Assembly (NCBI RefSeq): GCF_000175195.1 | Contig: NZ_ACQL01000085.1 | Location: 80,431-144,430, forward strand | Reading direction: 5' to 3' | Length of the DNA stretch: 64,000 nt | DNA from: Actinobacillus minor NM305 | GTDB taxonomy: Bacteria > Pseudomonadota > Gammaproteobacteria > Enterobacterales > Pasteurellaceae | Part shown: in pieces, positions 57,376-64,000 of the stretch | How positions within the stretch are numbered: position 1 is the stretch's first letter | Layout of the letters: the number at the start of each line of letters is the position of its first letter | Translations under genes and position numbers: made by a program | The notes under the pieces: model-generated | What the model was told of the DNA's origin: nothing | Databases searched by the model: none | The model's input: only the letters and a program-made list of their open reading frames with translations

Positions 57376-59187
57376 TTATGCAATGCTCATTAATACTTGA
57401 TCAACGGCAACCACATCACCTTGTTTGGTACTGATACCTTGTACCACACCGGCTTTTGCTGCACAGATTTGCGTTTCCATTTTCATTGCTTCAAGAATGA
57501 GCAACACATCGCCTTCTGCGACTTGCTGTCCTTCGCTGACTTCCACTTTAAGAATGTTACCTGCCATTGGTGCTTTTACAGGTTCTGCATTTGCAGAGTT
57601 TGGTACAGAAGTGACCGCTTGTGGTGCGGCAGGCGCTGGTGCAGCAGTAGTTGGTGCGATATTAGTAATGTCGCCACCTTCGCTGACTTTAACCACGTAG
57701 GCTTTACCTTCAACTTCAATCGTATAAACAGCAGGGCCTGTCTGTGGTTGTGCTTTAGGTTGAGCTGCTGTTGTCGGTTTCGCTTCTTCTCCGTTTGGAA
57801 CGGGTTCGAATGCAGAAGGATTGTTACGGTTTTCTAAGAATTTCCAACCTACTTGCTGGAAGAGTGCTACGATTAATGCATCATCAACTGTGTTTTCAGA
57901 TAGCGCAATGCCTTTCTCTTTGGCGGTAGCAACGACTTCCGCCACAATTTTGTCCATTTCCGGTGCAATATGATCGGCTGGGCGATCGGTAATTGGTGCT
58001 GCACCCTCTAATACACGAGCTTGTAATGCTGCATTTACCGGTGCCGGCGTACGTCCGTATTCGCCTTTTAAGATCCCTGCGGTTTCTTTGGCAATGGTTT
58101 TATAACGCTCGCCCATTAACACGTTCATTACCGCTTGTGTACCAACAATTTGCGAGGTTGGCGTAACAAGCGGAATGTTGCCAAGATCTTCACGCACTTT
58201 TGGAATTTCTTGTAAAACGAGATCAAGTTTATCGGAGGCATTTTGTTGTTTAAGTTGGCTTTCAAGGTTGGTTAGCATACCGCCTGGCACTTGAGCCACC
58301 AAAATACGGCTATCAATACCACGTAATTGACCTTCAAATTTTGCGTATTTTTTACGAACATTACGGAAATATGCAGCAATTTTTTCTAATTCAGGGATAC
58401 TAAGCCCGGTATCGTAAGGTGTGCCTTGAAGGGTTGCTACAATAGATTCTGTTGCAGGGTGTCCGTAAGTTCCACTCATTGAAGAAATTGAGGTATCCAC
58501 ACCATCTACACCGGCTTCAATGGCTTTAAGTAATGCCATTTCTGCCATACCGGTGGTTGAGTGGCAATGTAAGTGGAGTTCAACATCATAACGTTTTTTA
58601 ATTTCGATCACTAATTCGTGAGCCGCCATTGGCGTTAAAATGCCAGACATATCTTTGATAACGAGCGAATCAATACCGATTTCTAAAAGTTGTTCGGTAA
58701 CGTCTAACCACGTTTGTAGGGTATGTACCGGGCTGGTTGTGTAGCTTAATGTCCCTTGTGCATGTCCGCCCTGTTTTTTGACCGCTTGTAGTGCTTGTTT
58801 CATATTTCGAGGGTCGTTTAAGGCATCAAATACACGGAAAACGCTCATACCATTAGCAACAGAGCGCTCAACAAATTTATCCACAACATCATCAGCGTAG
58901 TGGCGGTAGCCTAATAAATTTTGACCACGTAATAACATTTGCAATGGTGTTTTTGGCATCGCTTTTTTGAGTTCACGTAAACGAACCCAAGGATCTTCAC
59001 CTAAAAAACGAATACAGCTATCGAATGTTGCACCGCCCCAAGCCTCAAGGGACCAATAACCGATTTTATCTAATTCTGCGGCAATAGGGAGCATATCATC
59101 TAAACGTAAACGGGTCGCAAAAAGCGATTGATGAGCATCACGAAGAACTACGTCTGTAATAGCAATTTTTTTGGTTTGAGTTGTCAT
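57376..59187 (-). CDS. oadA: Oxaloacetate decarboxylase, alpha subunit OadA
   Basis: 603 residues: an N-terminal carboxyltransferase ([16 protein letters not shown], metal ligands in [13 protein letters not shown]), a PYC/OADA middle domain, a Pro/Ala-rich linker (about residues 470-530) and a C-terminal biotin domain with the biotinylated Lys in LEAMKMETQ. It moves the carboxyl group of oxaloacetate to biotin, giving pyruvate. Confidence 0.97.
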   Translation of the reverse strand: MTTQTKKIAITDVVLRDAHQSLFATRLRLDDMLPIAAELDKIGYWSLEAWGGATFDSCIRFLGEDPWVRLRELKKAMPKTPLQMLLRGQNLLGYRHYADDVVDKFVERSVANGMSVFRVFDALNDPRNMKQALQAVKKQGGHAQGTLSYTTSPVHTLQTWLDVTEQLLEIGIDSLVIKDMSGILTPMAAHELVIEIKKRYDVELHLHCHSTTGMAEMALLKAIEAGVDGVDTSISSMSGTYGHPATESIVATLQGTPYDTGLSIPELEKIAAYFRNVRKKYAKFEGQLRGIDSRILVAQVPGGMLTNLESQLKQQNASDKLDLVLQEIPKVREDLGNIPLVTPTSQIVGTQAVMNVLMGERYKTIAKETAGILKGEYGRTPAPVNAALQARVLEGAAPITDRPADHIAPEMDKIVAEVVATAKEKGIALSENTVDDALIVALFQQVGWKFLENRNNPSAFEPVPNGEEAKPTTAAQPKAQPQTGPAVYTIEVEGKAYVVKVSEGGDITNIAPTTAAPAPAAPQAVTSVPNSANAEPVKAPMAGNILKVEVSEGQQVAEGDVLLILEAMKMETQICAAKAGVVQGISTKQGDVVAVDQVLMSIA

Positions 59188-59225
59188 AATTATATCCTTT
59201 AGTTATTTTTTTGAATGGTAACGGG

Positions 59226-59483
59226 TTATAGCCCTTGCGTTTTCCGATGATGGGCAATGGCTGCCGCAATAACAGGGCGTAAACGAGAAAGATCATCTGT
59301 TTGAGCAACGGTGGCTTTGGGTTTCGGTTGAGGAGCTTCGGTTACGGGTTCAGGGAAAAACTTATTGATCAGCGTTGAAATAAAGCTAATCGCATAAATT
59401 AACACGAAGAGGAAAAAGAGCACAAAGCCCATACCTGAAGCCATCAGGTTTATTCCTTCTCCGAACAGTTCTGCATTAGTCAT
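59226..59483 (-). CDS. oadG: Oxaloacetate decarboxylase, gamma subunit OadG
   Basis: 85 residues: one membrane helix ([21 protein letters not shown]), a Pro-rich linker and a short C-terminus ([19 protein letters not shown]) that binds the alpha subunit. First gene of the operon; 38 bases before oadA. The C-terminal histidines fit the Zn site of the family. Confidence 0.93.
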   Translation of the reverse strand: MTNAELFGEGINLMASGMGFVLFFLFVLIYAISFISTLINKFFPEPVTEAPQPKPKATVAQTDDLSRLRPVIAAAIAHHRKTQGL

Positions 59484-59566
59484 AGTGTTTCCTTTCGAAG
59501 TTGAATAGTCAGTAATTTAAAGCATAATCTTGAACATCGGTTGTTGCAAAGGCTCAAGATAAAAAA

Positions 59567-59582
59567 TGAGGTATAGATCACA
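59567..59582. promoter_or_regulatory. Candidate CRP half-matched site upstream of oadG
   Basis: TGAGG-TATAGA-TCACA: the right half is perfect, the left matches three of five positions of TGTGA-N6-TCACA. It is 84 bases upstream of the oadG start. A weaker case than the cstA site. Confidence 0.35.
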
Positions 59583-59603
59583 AAAAAATCTTTGAGCTTT
59601 TGT

Positions 59604-59656
59604 AAGCGGTTAAATTTCAAACTTTTTTGTAAAAAATATTAAAAATCTAACCGCTT
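59604..59656 (-). terminator. Inverted uptake-signal pair after the DASS permease gene
   Basis: AAGCGGTTA and TAACCGCTT are separated by a 35-base AT-rich loop, 14 bases after the permease stop on the minus strand. It resembles the other paired uptake signals here, but the long loop and weak T run make termination uncertain. Confidence 0.4.
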
Positions 59657-59669
59657 GTTCTTCCCACTT

Positions 59670-60944
59670 TTATGGGAAAAACGGGAAGAAAATAGGGAGT
59701 AAAATCATTGCGACGGTAATCGTAATCGCAATAAGTGGTAAACCTGCTTTGGCATAATCCATAAAGCGATAATGTCCGACAGAAAGTACCATTGTGTTAG
59801 CCGGTGTACCGATTGGCGTAGCAAAAGCGCAAGAAGAACCAATCACGACAGCCATTAGCACTGCACGAGGATCTGCCCCGAGCGAACCGGCAATTGATAA
59901 GCCAATCGGTGCTAAAAGGGCGGCAGTTGCAGTATTAGACATAAAGTTTGTTAATAAACAGCTAAGCAATAAAATGGTTAGCAATAAAATCGTTGGGCTT
60001 GGCTGTGAACCGAGTAAGCCTAAAATAGAGTGCGCAATATCAGCGCCTGCACCGGTACGTTGTAAGGCATCGGCAAGAGCTAATGTTCCAGCAAAAAGGA
60101 AAACCACTTGGCTATCGATCGCTTCATAAGCTTGTTTCTCCGTAATGACGCGCATGATGACTAAAATCAATGCGCCGATACAAGCTGAAATATAGAGCTT
60201 AATACCAATCACATCTTCAAAAACCATTGCTAATAAAGTGGCTGCCAATACACAAAGCGAGAGATATTGTTTCCATTTTGGGATATCGTTATGATGATTA
60301 TGGAATGCGTGGTATTCATCTTCTTCTACGTGAACGTTAGGTTGTGCAGGTAAAAAACGATAACCGATAAATACAAAATAAAGAATGCCAACGATTAAGA
60401 TTGGTAAACCTAGCTTCGCATATTCAAAGAAGCCAAATTTTAATCCCGTTTGTGATAAAACACCTTGAACCACCAGGTTATTTGGCGAACCAATCAATGA
60501 AAGATTTCCCCCTAGTGTTGAGGCAAATGCCATGGGCATCAGTAAACGAGAACGAGCAAAACCAGATTTCATTGCAATACCTAAAATAACAGGAATTAAA
60601 ATTGCTGCTGTTCCCGTATTGGATAATACACCAGACATAAGCCCCGTAATGACCATCAATACCACCATTAATTGACGTTCGCTTTTGGCAAAACGGCTTA
60701 CAACGCCCCCAATTTTATTTGCCATACCGGTTTCAAATAATGCACCACCGATGACGAACATCGCCACAAATAAAATTACATTAGTATCGATGAAACCTAA
60801 AAAGGCTTCTTTAGGCGGTAATACACCTGTTACAGCCAATCCCACAGTAACGATCATCGCAGTAACAGCAAGCGGTAGTTTTTCTAGCGCAAACATCAAC
60901 ACCGCAAAACCTAAAAAGCATAAGGTAATTACACTTGGGGTCAT
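59670..60944 (-). CDS. SLC13/DASS-type anion permease
   Basis: 424 residues, about 11 helices, ArsB/SLC13 superfamily. The two sodium/carboxylate motifs are seen as SNTGTAAILIPV ... GSPNNLVVQG and, in the second repeat, LTNFMSNTATAALLAPIGL ... TPIGTPANTMVLS. A histidine- and acid-rich loop (HVEEDEYHAFHNHHNDIPK) separates the halves. Its place upstream of oadGAB suggests a Na+-coupled dicarboxylate (malate, citrate or succinate) uptake feeding oxaloacetate, but that is inference from context. Confidence 0.82.
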   Translation of the reverse strand: MTPSVITLCFLGFAVLMFALEKLPLAVTAMIVTVGLAVTGVLPPKEAFLGFIDTNVILFVAMFVIGGALFETGMANKIGGVVSRFAKSERQLMVVLMVITGLMSGVLSNTGTAAILIPVILGIAMKSGFARSRLLMPMAFASTLGGNLSLIGSPNNLVVQGVLSQTGLKFGFFEYAKLGLPILIVGILYFVFIGYRFLPAQPNVHVEEDEYHAFHNHHNDIPKWKQYLSLCVLAATLLAMVFEDVIGIKLYISACIGALILVIMRVITEKQAYEAIDSQVVFLFAGTLALADALQRTGAGADIAHSILGLLGSQPSPTILLLTILLLSCLLTNFMSNTATAALLAPIGLSIAGSLGADPRAVLMAVVIGSSCAFATPIGTPANTMVLSVGHYRFMDYAKAGLPLIAITITVAMILLPIFFPFFP

Positions 60945-61092
60945 TTAATCTCCTTCAGTCATTTAAATGTATGAACTTTTGGATCATACCGAGCTTGTCA
61001 AACAACAATTTGATCTAGCGCAAAAAAATGAGTTATTCTGCTTTAGGAGATGCAATTTTGTGAATAGGATTACATTTTTGTTATTCGCTAGC

Positions 61093-61905
61093 TTAATTTT
61101 CAGATCGCTGGCGTAGGTAAGTCGCAAAGCGAGGTTTTCCTTTTTCGGTTAGTCCACGATATTTATAGGTAATAACAGAGCCAATAGGTGGAGGTGTAAG
61201 GCGATCTTGATCTTTAAAGCCTGAACCAATCCGAAAGATCCCTCGATGATTTTCACAAGTAATCGCCCCTAATTTATCTGCATATTTTCCTTTTCCTTGA
61301 TGATGAGCAATCACTTTGCACTCTTCATCAAACTCAGGTTTCAATTTCAAAATTTGGGCAGAACGCCCGTGAATATAGGGTGATTGTGGATTTCTTACCA
61401 CAACGCCTTCTCCGTTATGTTGAAGTACGCTTTGGTAGAATTGTTGCAAATGTTCTGAGTTTTGGATCGGAATTTGTTGAATAATTTCAATATAGGGCGT
61501 GGGGTTGGCTTGTAAGTATTGTTCCAGTTTTGCCAAGCGTTCAAATAAATTCCCTTCTGCGTGAGGTACATCAAAAACATAGAGTTTTAGTTTATACCAG
61601 CCTTTGGGTTCAACAGATCGAGTGATCGCTGATATTTCTTCAAAGGAAACTTGCTTGCCATAAATTTCGCCATCGATAGCAAAAGGAGGAAATGATTTGA
61701 AAAAATAATCGGGCGGAGAAAATGTGTTGCCTTGGCGGCTAAGTAGTTGCGTGCCGTCCCAAAATCCTCTCACGCCATCAAGTTTTTCACTCATTACCCA
61801 GCCGTGAATATCTTGATTTTTATATTGCCCGAGTAACATTAAATCGGGTTTTTGAGCAAAAAGGTTGATAGGCAAAAGAAAGCAAAGTAAAAAAAGAAAT
61901 TTCAT
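61093..61905 (-). CDS. ligE: Periplasmic ATP-dependent DNA ligase (Lig E type)
   Basis: 270 residues with a Sec signal (MKFLFLLCFLLPINLFA) and a minimal adenylation plus OB-fold ligase. The adenylated Lys41 is in SEKLDGVRGFWDG (motif I); FAIDGEIYG (motif III), GEGVVVRNP (motif IV) and AQILKLKPEFDEECKV (motif V) follow. Lig E enzymes are found in competent Pasteurellaceae and Neisseria with this same signal. A role in DNA uptake or biofilm DNA has been proposed. It is divergent from the two unknown genes downstream. Confidence 0.92.
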   Translation of the reverse strand: MKFLFLLCFLLPINLFAQKPDLMLLGQYKNQDIHGWVMSEKLDGVRGFWDGTQLLSRQGNTFSPPDYFFKSFPPFAIDGEIYGKQVSFEEISAITRSVEPKGWYKLKLYVFDVPHAEGNLFERLAKLEQYLQANPTPYIEIIQQIPIQNSEHLQQFYQSVLQHNGEGVVVRNPQSPYIHGRSAQILKLKPEFDEECKVIAHHQGKGKYADKLGAITCENHRGIFRIGSGFKDQDRLTPPPIGSVITYKYRGLTEKGKPRFATYLRQRSEN

Positions 61906-62036
61906 CGTAATACCTCAAATGAGATGGAATAACGATGAATATAAAAGAAAGTAAACAAGCGGTCAGATTTGATTGCTAATTTTTCGAGTGAGATCGCAAA
62001 AATATTTAGAGTTGTATTAAATTTATTCAATTCTGT

Positions 62037-62054
62037 ATTGCAGTATACTGCAAT
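62037..62054. promoter_or_regulatory. 18-bp perfect palindrome, candidate operator
   Basis: ATTGCAGTATACTGCAAT is fully self-complementary. It sits in the 209-base gap between divergent ligE and the gene at 62115, about 60 bases before that gene, and immediately precedes the inverted repeat at 62055. Confidence 0.55.
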
Positions 62055-62078
62055 CACTCTCTATTGACATAGAGAGTG
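62055..62078 (+). promoter_or_regulatory. Inverted repeat with TTGACA loop, candidate promoter element
   Basis: CACTCTCTA-TTGACA-TAGAGAGTG: a perfect 9-bp inverted repeat whose loop is a consensus -35 hexamer. The -10 region 17 bases further (TGATAA) is poor, so promoter function would need help or is coincidental. Confidence 0.4.
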
Positions 62079-62114
62079 AAACACTCTGATAAACTATTTT
62101 GTGAGGATCTTATT

Positions 62115-62480
62115 ATGAAAAAATTCGTTATTTTGTTATTTATTTTTTTAGGTGCCATGGTTACGGTGCAAGCAACAACCTTTGATGACTATTCAAAAAT
62201 GTCCATGAAAGAATTTGCTAATGTAACAAAAACACCTGAGGCATATAAGGCATTTATTGATGCAGTTGTAGAAGATTATGGTAGAGGGCAATATGCTACA
62301 TTACTTGTGAGAACAATTGGCGATTATGACACAATAGTCAAAGTTGCCGAAATGTGTAATAATTTGGACAGCCAACCGAAAAAATTACGTGCGACTAGGG
62401 AGGAAGCATGTGGACAAACGATACAAGATATAAACAGTAAATTAGAAAAAGAAGCTAAGAAACGAGGATTATATAAGTAG
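62115..62480 (+). CDS. Unknown secreted protein, 121 residues
   Basis: ATG 62115 has GAGGAT upstream; the longer frame from 62076 lacks a ribosome-binding site. The product has a signal peptide (MKKFVILLFIFLGAMVTVQA). The mature part of about 100 residues is mostly helical and charged, with two cysteines (AEMCNN and EEACGQ) that could pair in the periplasm, and ends in EKEAKKRGLYK. I do not recognise the family. It is followed after 33 bases by the next unknown gene. Confidence 0.65.
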   Translation: MKKFVILLFIFLGAMVTVQATTFDDYSKMSMKEFANVTKTPEAYKAFIDAVVEDYGRGQYATLLVRTIGDYDTIVKVAEMCNNLDSQPKKLRATREEACGQTIQDINSKLEKEAKKRGLYK

Positions 62481-62513
62481 TAAGATAAACAAACCGAGAA
62501 ATGAGGGGGCGTA

Positions 62514-62957
62514 ATGAGTATTCAATTTTGGCATATGCAAATGTTTCCAGGGGAAGCGGCAGGATTTGCTGAAAAAGTACCTTATATATTGCAACATTAT
62601 CAATTTATTGGTTTAGGAGATTGGGAGGAGAAAAAACATCAAATTCCTGATTTTTGTGAGCGAATGAAGGTTAATGATGTTGTTGCAATTAAAAATGGAA
62701 GTAGATTAGTTGCATTAGTTCAAGTTATTGGTGGAGTATATGAAGTCTCTGATGATCCAAGTGAGGTCGGTTGGATTGTGTATCGAAGACCAATTCGAGT
62801 GCTGGATTGGGCTATTGATGAGAAATTTCTGCCGCATCCAAGAGGAACACTAAATATTTGCGAAAGTGAAGAGGCAAAAACAACAGAGACAATCAAAGAT
62901 TGGTATGAAAATGTTGTTCGCTCTTTTAAACTTAGAGGGCTTCCTGCAACAGTTTAA
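62514..62957 (+). CDS. Unknown 147-residue protein, possibly PUA/EVE-like
   Basis: Cytoplasmic, no signal. The opening MSIQFWHMQMFPGEAAGFAE, YQFIGLGDWEEKK and the strand-rich middle MKVNDVVAIKNGSRLVALVQVIGG resemble the PUA/EVE-like folds, including the modified-base readers next to McrB-type nucleases (an aromatic start, G-L-G-D-W and a K-x-G-D-x-V core). The fit is by eye only. VGWIVYRRPIRVLDWAID is another likely strand pair. AGGGGGCG is the ribosome-binding site. It probably forms an operon with the preceding gene. Confidence 0.6.
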   Translation: MSIQFWHMQMFPGEAAGFAEKVPYILQHYQFIGLGDWEEKKHQIPDFCERMKVNDVVAIKNGSRLVALVQVIGGVYEVSDDPSEVGWIVYRRPIRVLDWAIDEKFLPHPRGTLNICESEEAKTTETIKDWYENVVRSFKLRGLPATV

Positions 62958-63001
62958 TTTTTAAGGGCAATATATTGTGAATATTGCCCTTATTTGTGCC
63001 A

Positions 63002-63835
63002 TCAACGGACTACTTGTACAAGTGCTGAAATATCATCGGCAAAGGTTTCTTTCTCTGCCATTTCTACAATTTGCTGATGAGAGTATTTAGCTGCGTTGTA
63101 AACAACAACAATACTGGTATCGTTAGGTTGTAAGAAATTCGTTTCACCAAATTCGGTATAGCGAGTTGCGCCAATGCTAATAATGGCTTTTGTCGGGTAA
63201 TTGGCTTGTTTAATCAATTCCGCGATGTGGTTCATTGGTCCTTGGTCTGGTTGGTTGTTCATTTTATCCACAATCCAATTTAATAATTTTTGATGAAAGT
63301 AGCTGTAACTTACTGCAGGGCTATCTTCGCCATAAGTGTTGAGTTGTCCATCTCGTTTGTGAAAACAGGCAATGTTATAGTTATCTAATACCCCACCTTT
63401 TGTGAATGTATCTAATGCAATCTGTGTTGCTGAAATACCTTTTGAATTTTCTCCCCAATTTTTCTTTTCACAAATTTTACGAGCGTTTGGACGGCGAATA
63501 GAGCAGTCATTATAGGCGGCAAAATGTGTTGGCTTGAGCGCGACAACTTTATGATCTTGGTATTCGATATCGCAGATAAGAGCAACTTCTGGTTCAATTT
63601 GCAGATTATCTGCATCGTTGGGAAAAGCGATAGTATGATGAGAGAGTGGATAAATCGATAAGAATGCTTCGGTTTCGCTTAATGTTTGGCTAGGCACATA
63701 AAATGGAAAGATGGCTTTAGGCTGGATGGCTTCTTCCGTTTTGACTTGTAAAAAATCAGCCGCTTCGCCCGCTTGTTCTAAATGTCCAGCAAAGTTTCCT
63801 GCAACGCCTAAACCAATAAATGAAGTATTTTGCAT
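63002..63835 (-). CDS. DUF5718 family protein
   Basis: 277 residues that I place in DUF5718. It starts SFIGLGVAGNFAGHLEQAGEA and contains PEVALICDIEYQDHKVVALKP, YNDCSIRRPNARKICEKKNW and SIGATRYTEFGETNFL. This arrangement (E-V-A-L ... N-D) recalls the fumarylacetoacetate hydrolase fold, but no activity is known. The 165 bases after it to the window end are AT-rich with no gene seen. Confidence 0.6.
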   Translation of the reverse strand: MQNTSFIGLGVAGNFAGHLEQAGEAADFLQVKTEEAIQPKAIFPFYVPSQTLSETEAFLSIYPLSHHTIAFPNDADNLQIEPEVALICDIEYQDHKVVALKPTHFAAYNDCSIRRPNARKICEKKNWGENSKGISATQIALDTFTKGGVLDNYNIACFHKRDGQLNTYGEDSPAVSYSYFHQKLLNWIVDKMNNQPDQGPMNHIAELIKQANYPTKAIISIGATRYTEFGETNFLQPNDTSIVVVYNAAKYSHQQIVEMAEKETFADDISALVQVVR

Positions 63836-64000
63836 AATGAGATATCTCCTAGAAAGACATAATAAATAGGTATGGAAAATATACTAATATATGATAAAAA
63901 ATAAAAGAAAATATTGATTTTGAATAATTTTCAATCGAATGAAGTGTTTTTCAAATAAATTTTTAAAAAAGTACTTGCAAGGTTTTCATTTTTCTCTATA

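Overview
The window is a chromosomal segment of a Pasteurellaceae bacterium, most likely Actinobacillus or a close relative. Three things point there. The uptake-signal core is of the ACAAGCGGT (Apl) type and recurs on both strands, often as inverted pairs that act as terminators. Gene content is typical of the family (nrfABCD, oadGAB, PnuC, HI1450-like DNA mimic, Lig E, Hsp33). A complete O-antigen cluster lies between erpA and rpsU, the site known for the O-antigen locus of A. pleuropneumoniae. No rRNA, tRNA, CRISPR array, prophage or IS element was seen.

Layout. 1-5.8 kb: 3' part of obgE, an HbpA/DppA-type lipoprotein, menA, trmO, a SIMPL-domain protein, a tiny lipoprotein and erpA. 5.96-25.2 kb: one long plus-strand, AT-rich polysaccharide operon: wzz, a DUF1972 glycosyltransferase, licD, a GT2, an EpsG-like polymerase, a pyruvyl-transferase-family protein, a MurJ-like flippase, a Caps_synth glycosyltransferase, a fused LicC-LicA protein, licB, licC, a WbaP-like initiating transferase, a GmrSD-type nuclease, then rmlB-rmlA-rmlD-(Uma2 nuclease)-rmlC. 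The O-antigen ligase gene converges on it at 25.3-26.5 kb. Together these predict a rhamnose-containing, Wzx/Wzy-made O-antigen decorated with phosphocholine.

26.7-35.4 kb: rpsU, dnaG (no rpoD follows), cstA with a perfect CRP site, a short NlpE, a DciA-like protein, tehB, a DUF440 gene, rsmD and ilvGM. 35.6-42.3 kb: the nrfABCD nitrite-ammonification operon behind FNR-like and NarP-like sites, pyrG and pnuC. 42.3-52.8 kb (minus strand): an adenosine deaminase gene broken by a frameshift, rluB, yciO, gnd, an accessory group (racemase, DUF1304, DUF1016 nuclease, MFS permease), pgl and zwf. Three GTRG-headed palindromes of the REP type sit in the gaps here. 52.9-64 kb: cysQ, nudE, hslR-hslO, the sodium-pump oxaloacetate decarboxylase oadGAB with a dicarboxylate-type permease, lig E, an unrecognised two-gene unit with an 18-bp palindrome in front, and a DUF5718 gene.

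Physiology suggested: anaerobic respiration (menaquinone via MenA, nitrite to ammonia via Nrf, oxaloacetate decarboxylation driving a sodium gradient), an oxidative pentose phosphate pathway (zwf, pgl, gnd), NAD-precursor uptake and a phosphocholine-modified cell surface. Most starts were chosen by ribosome-binding site and family length; several differ from the longest possible reading frame.
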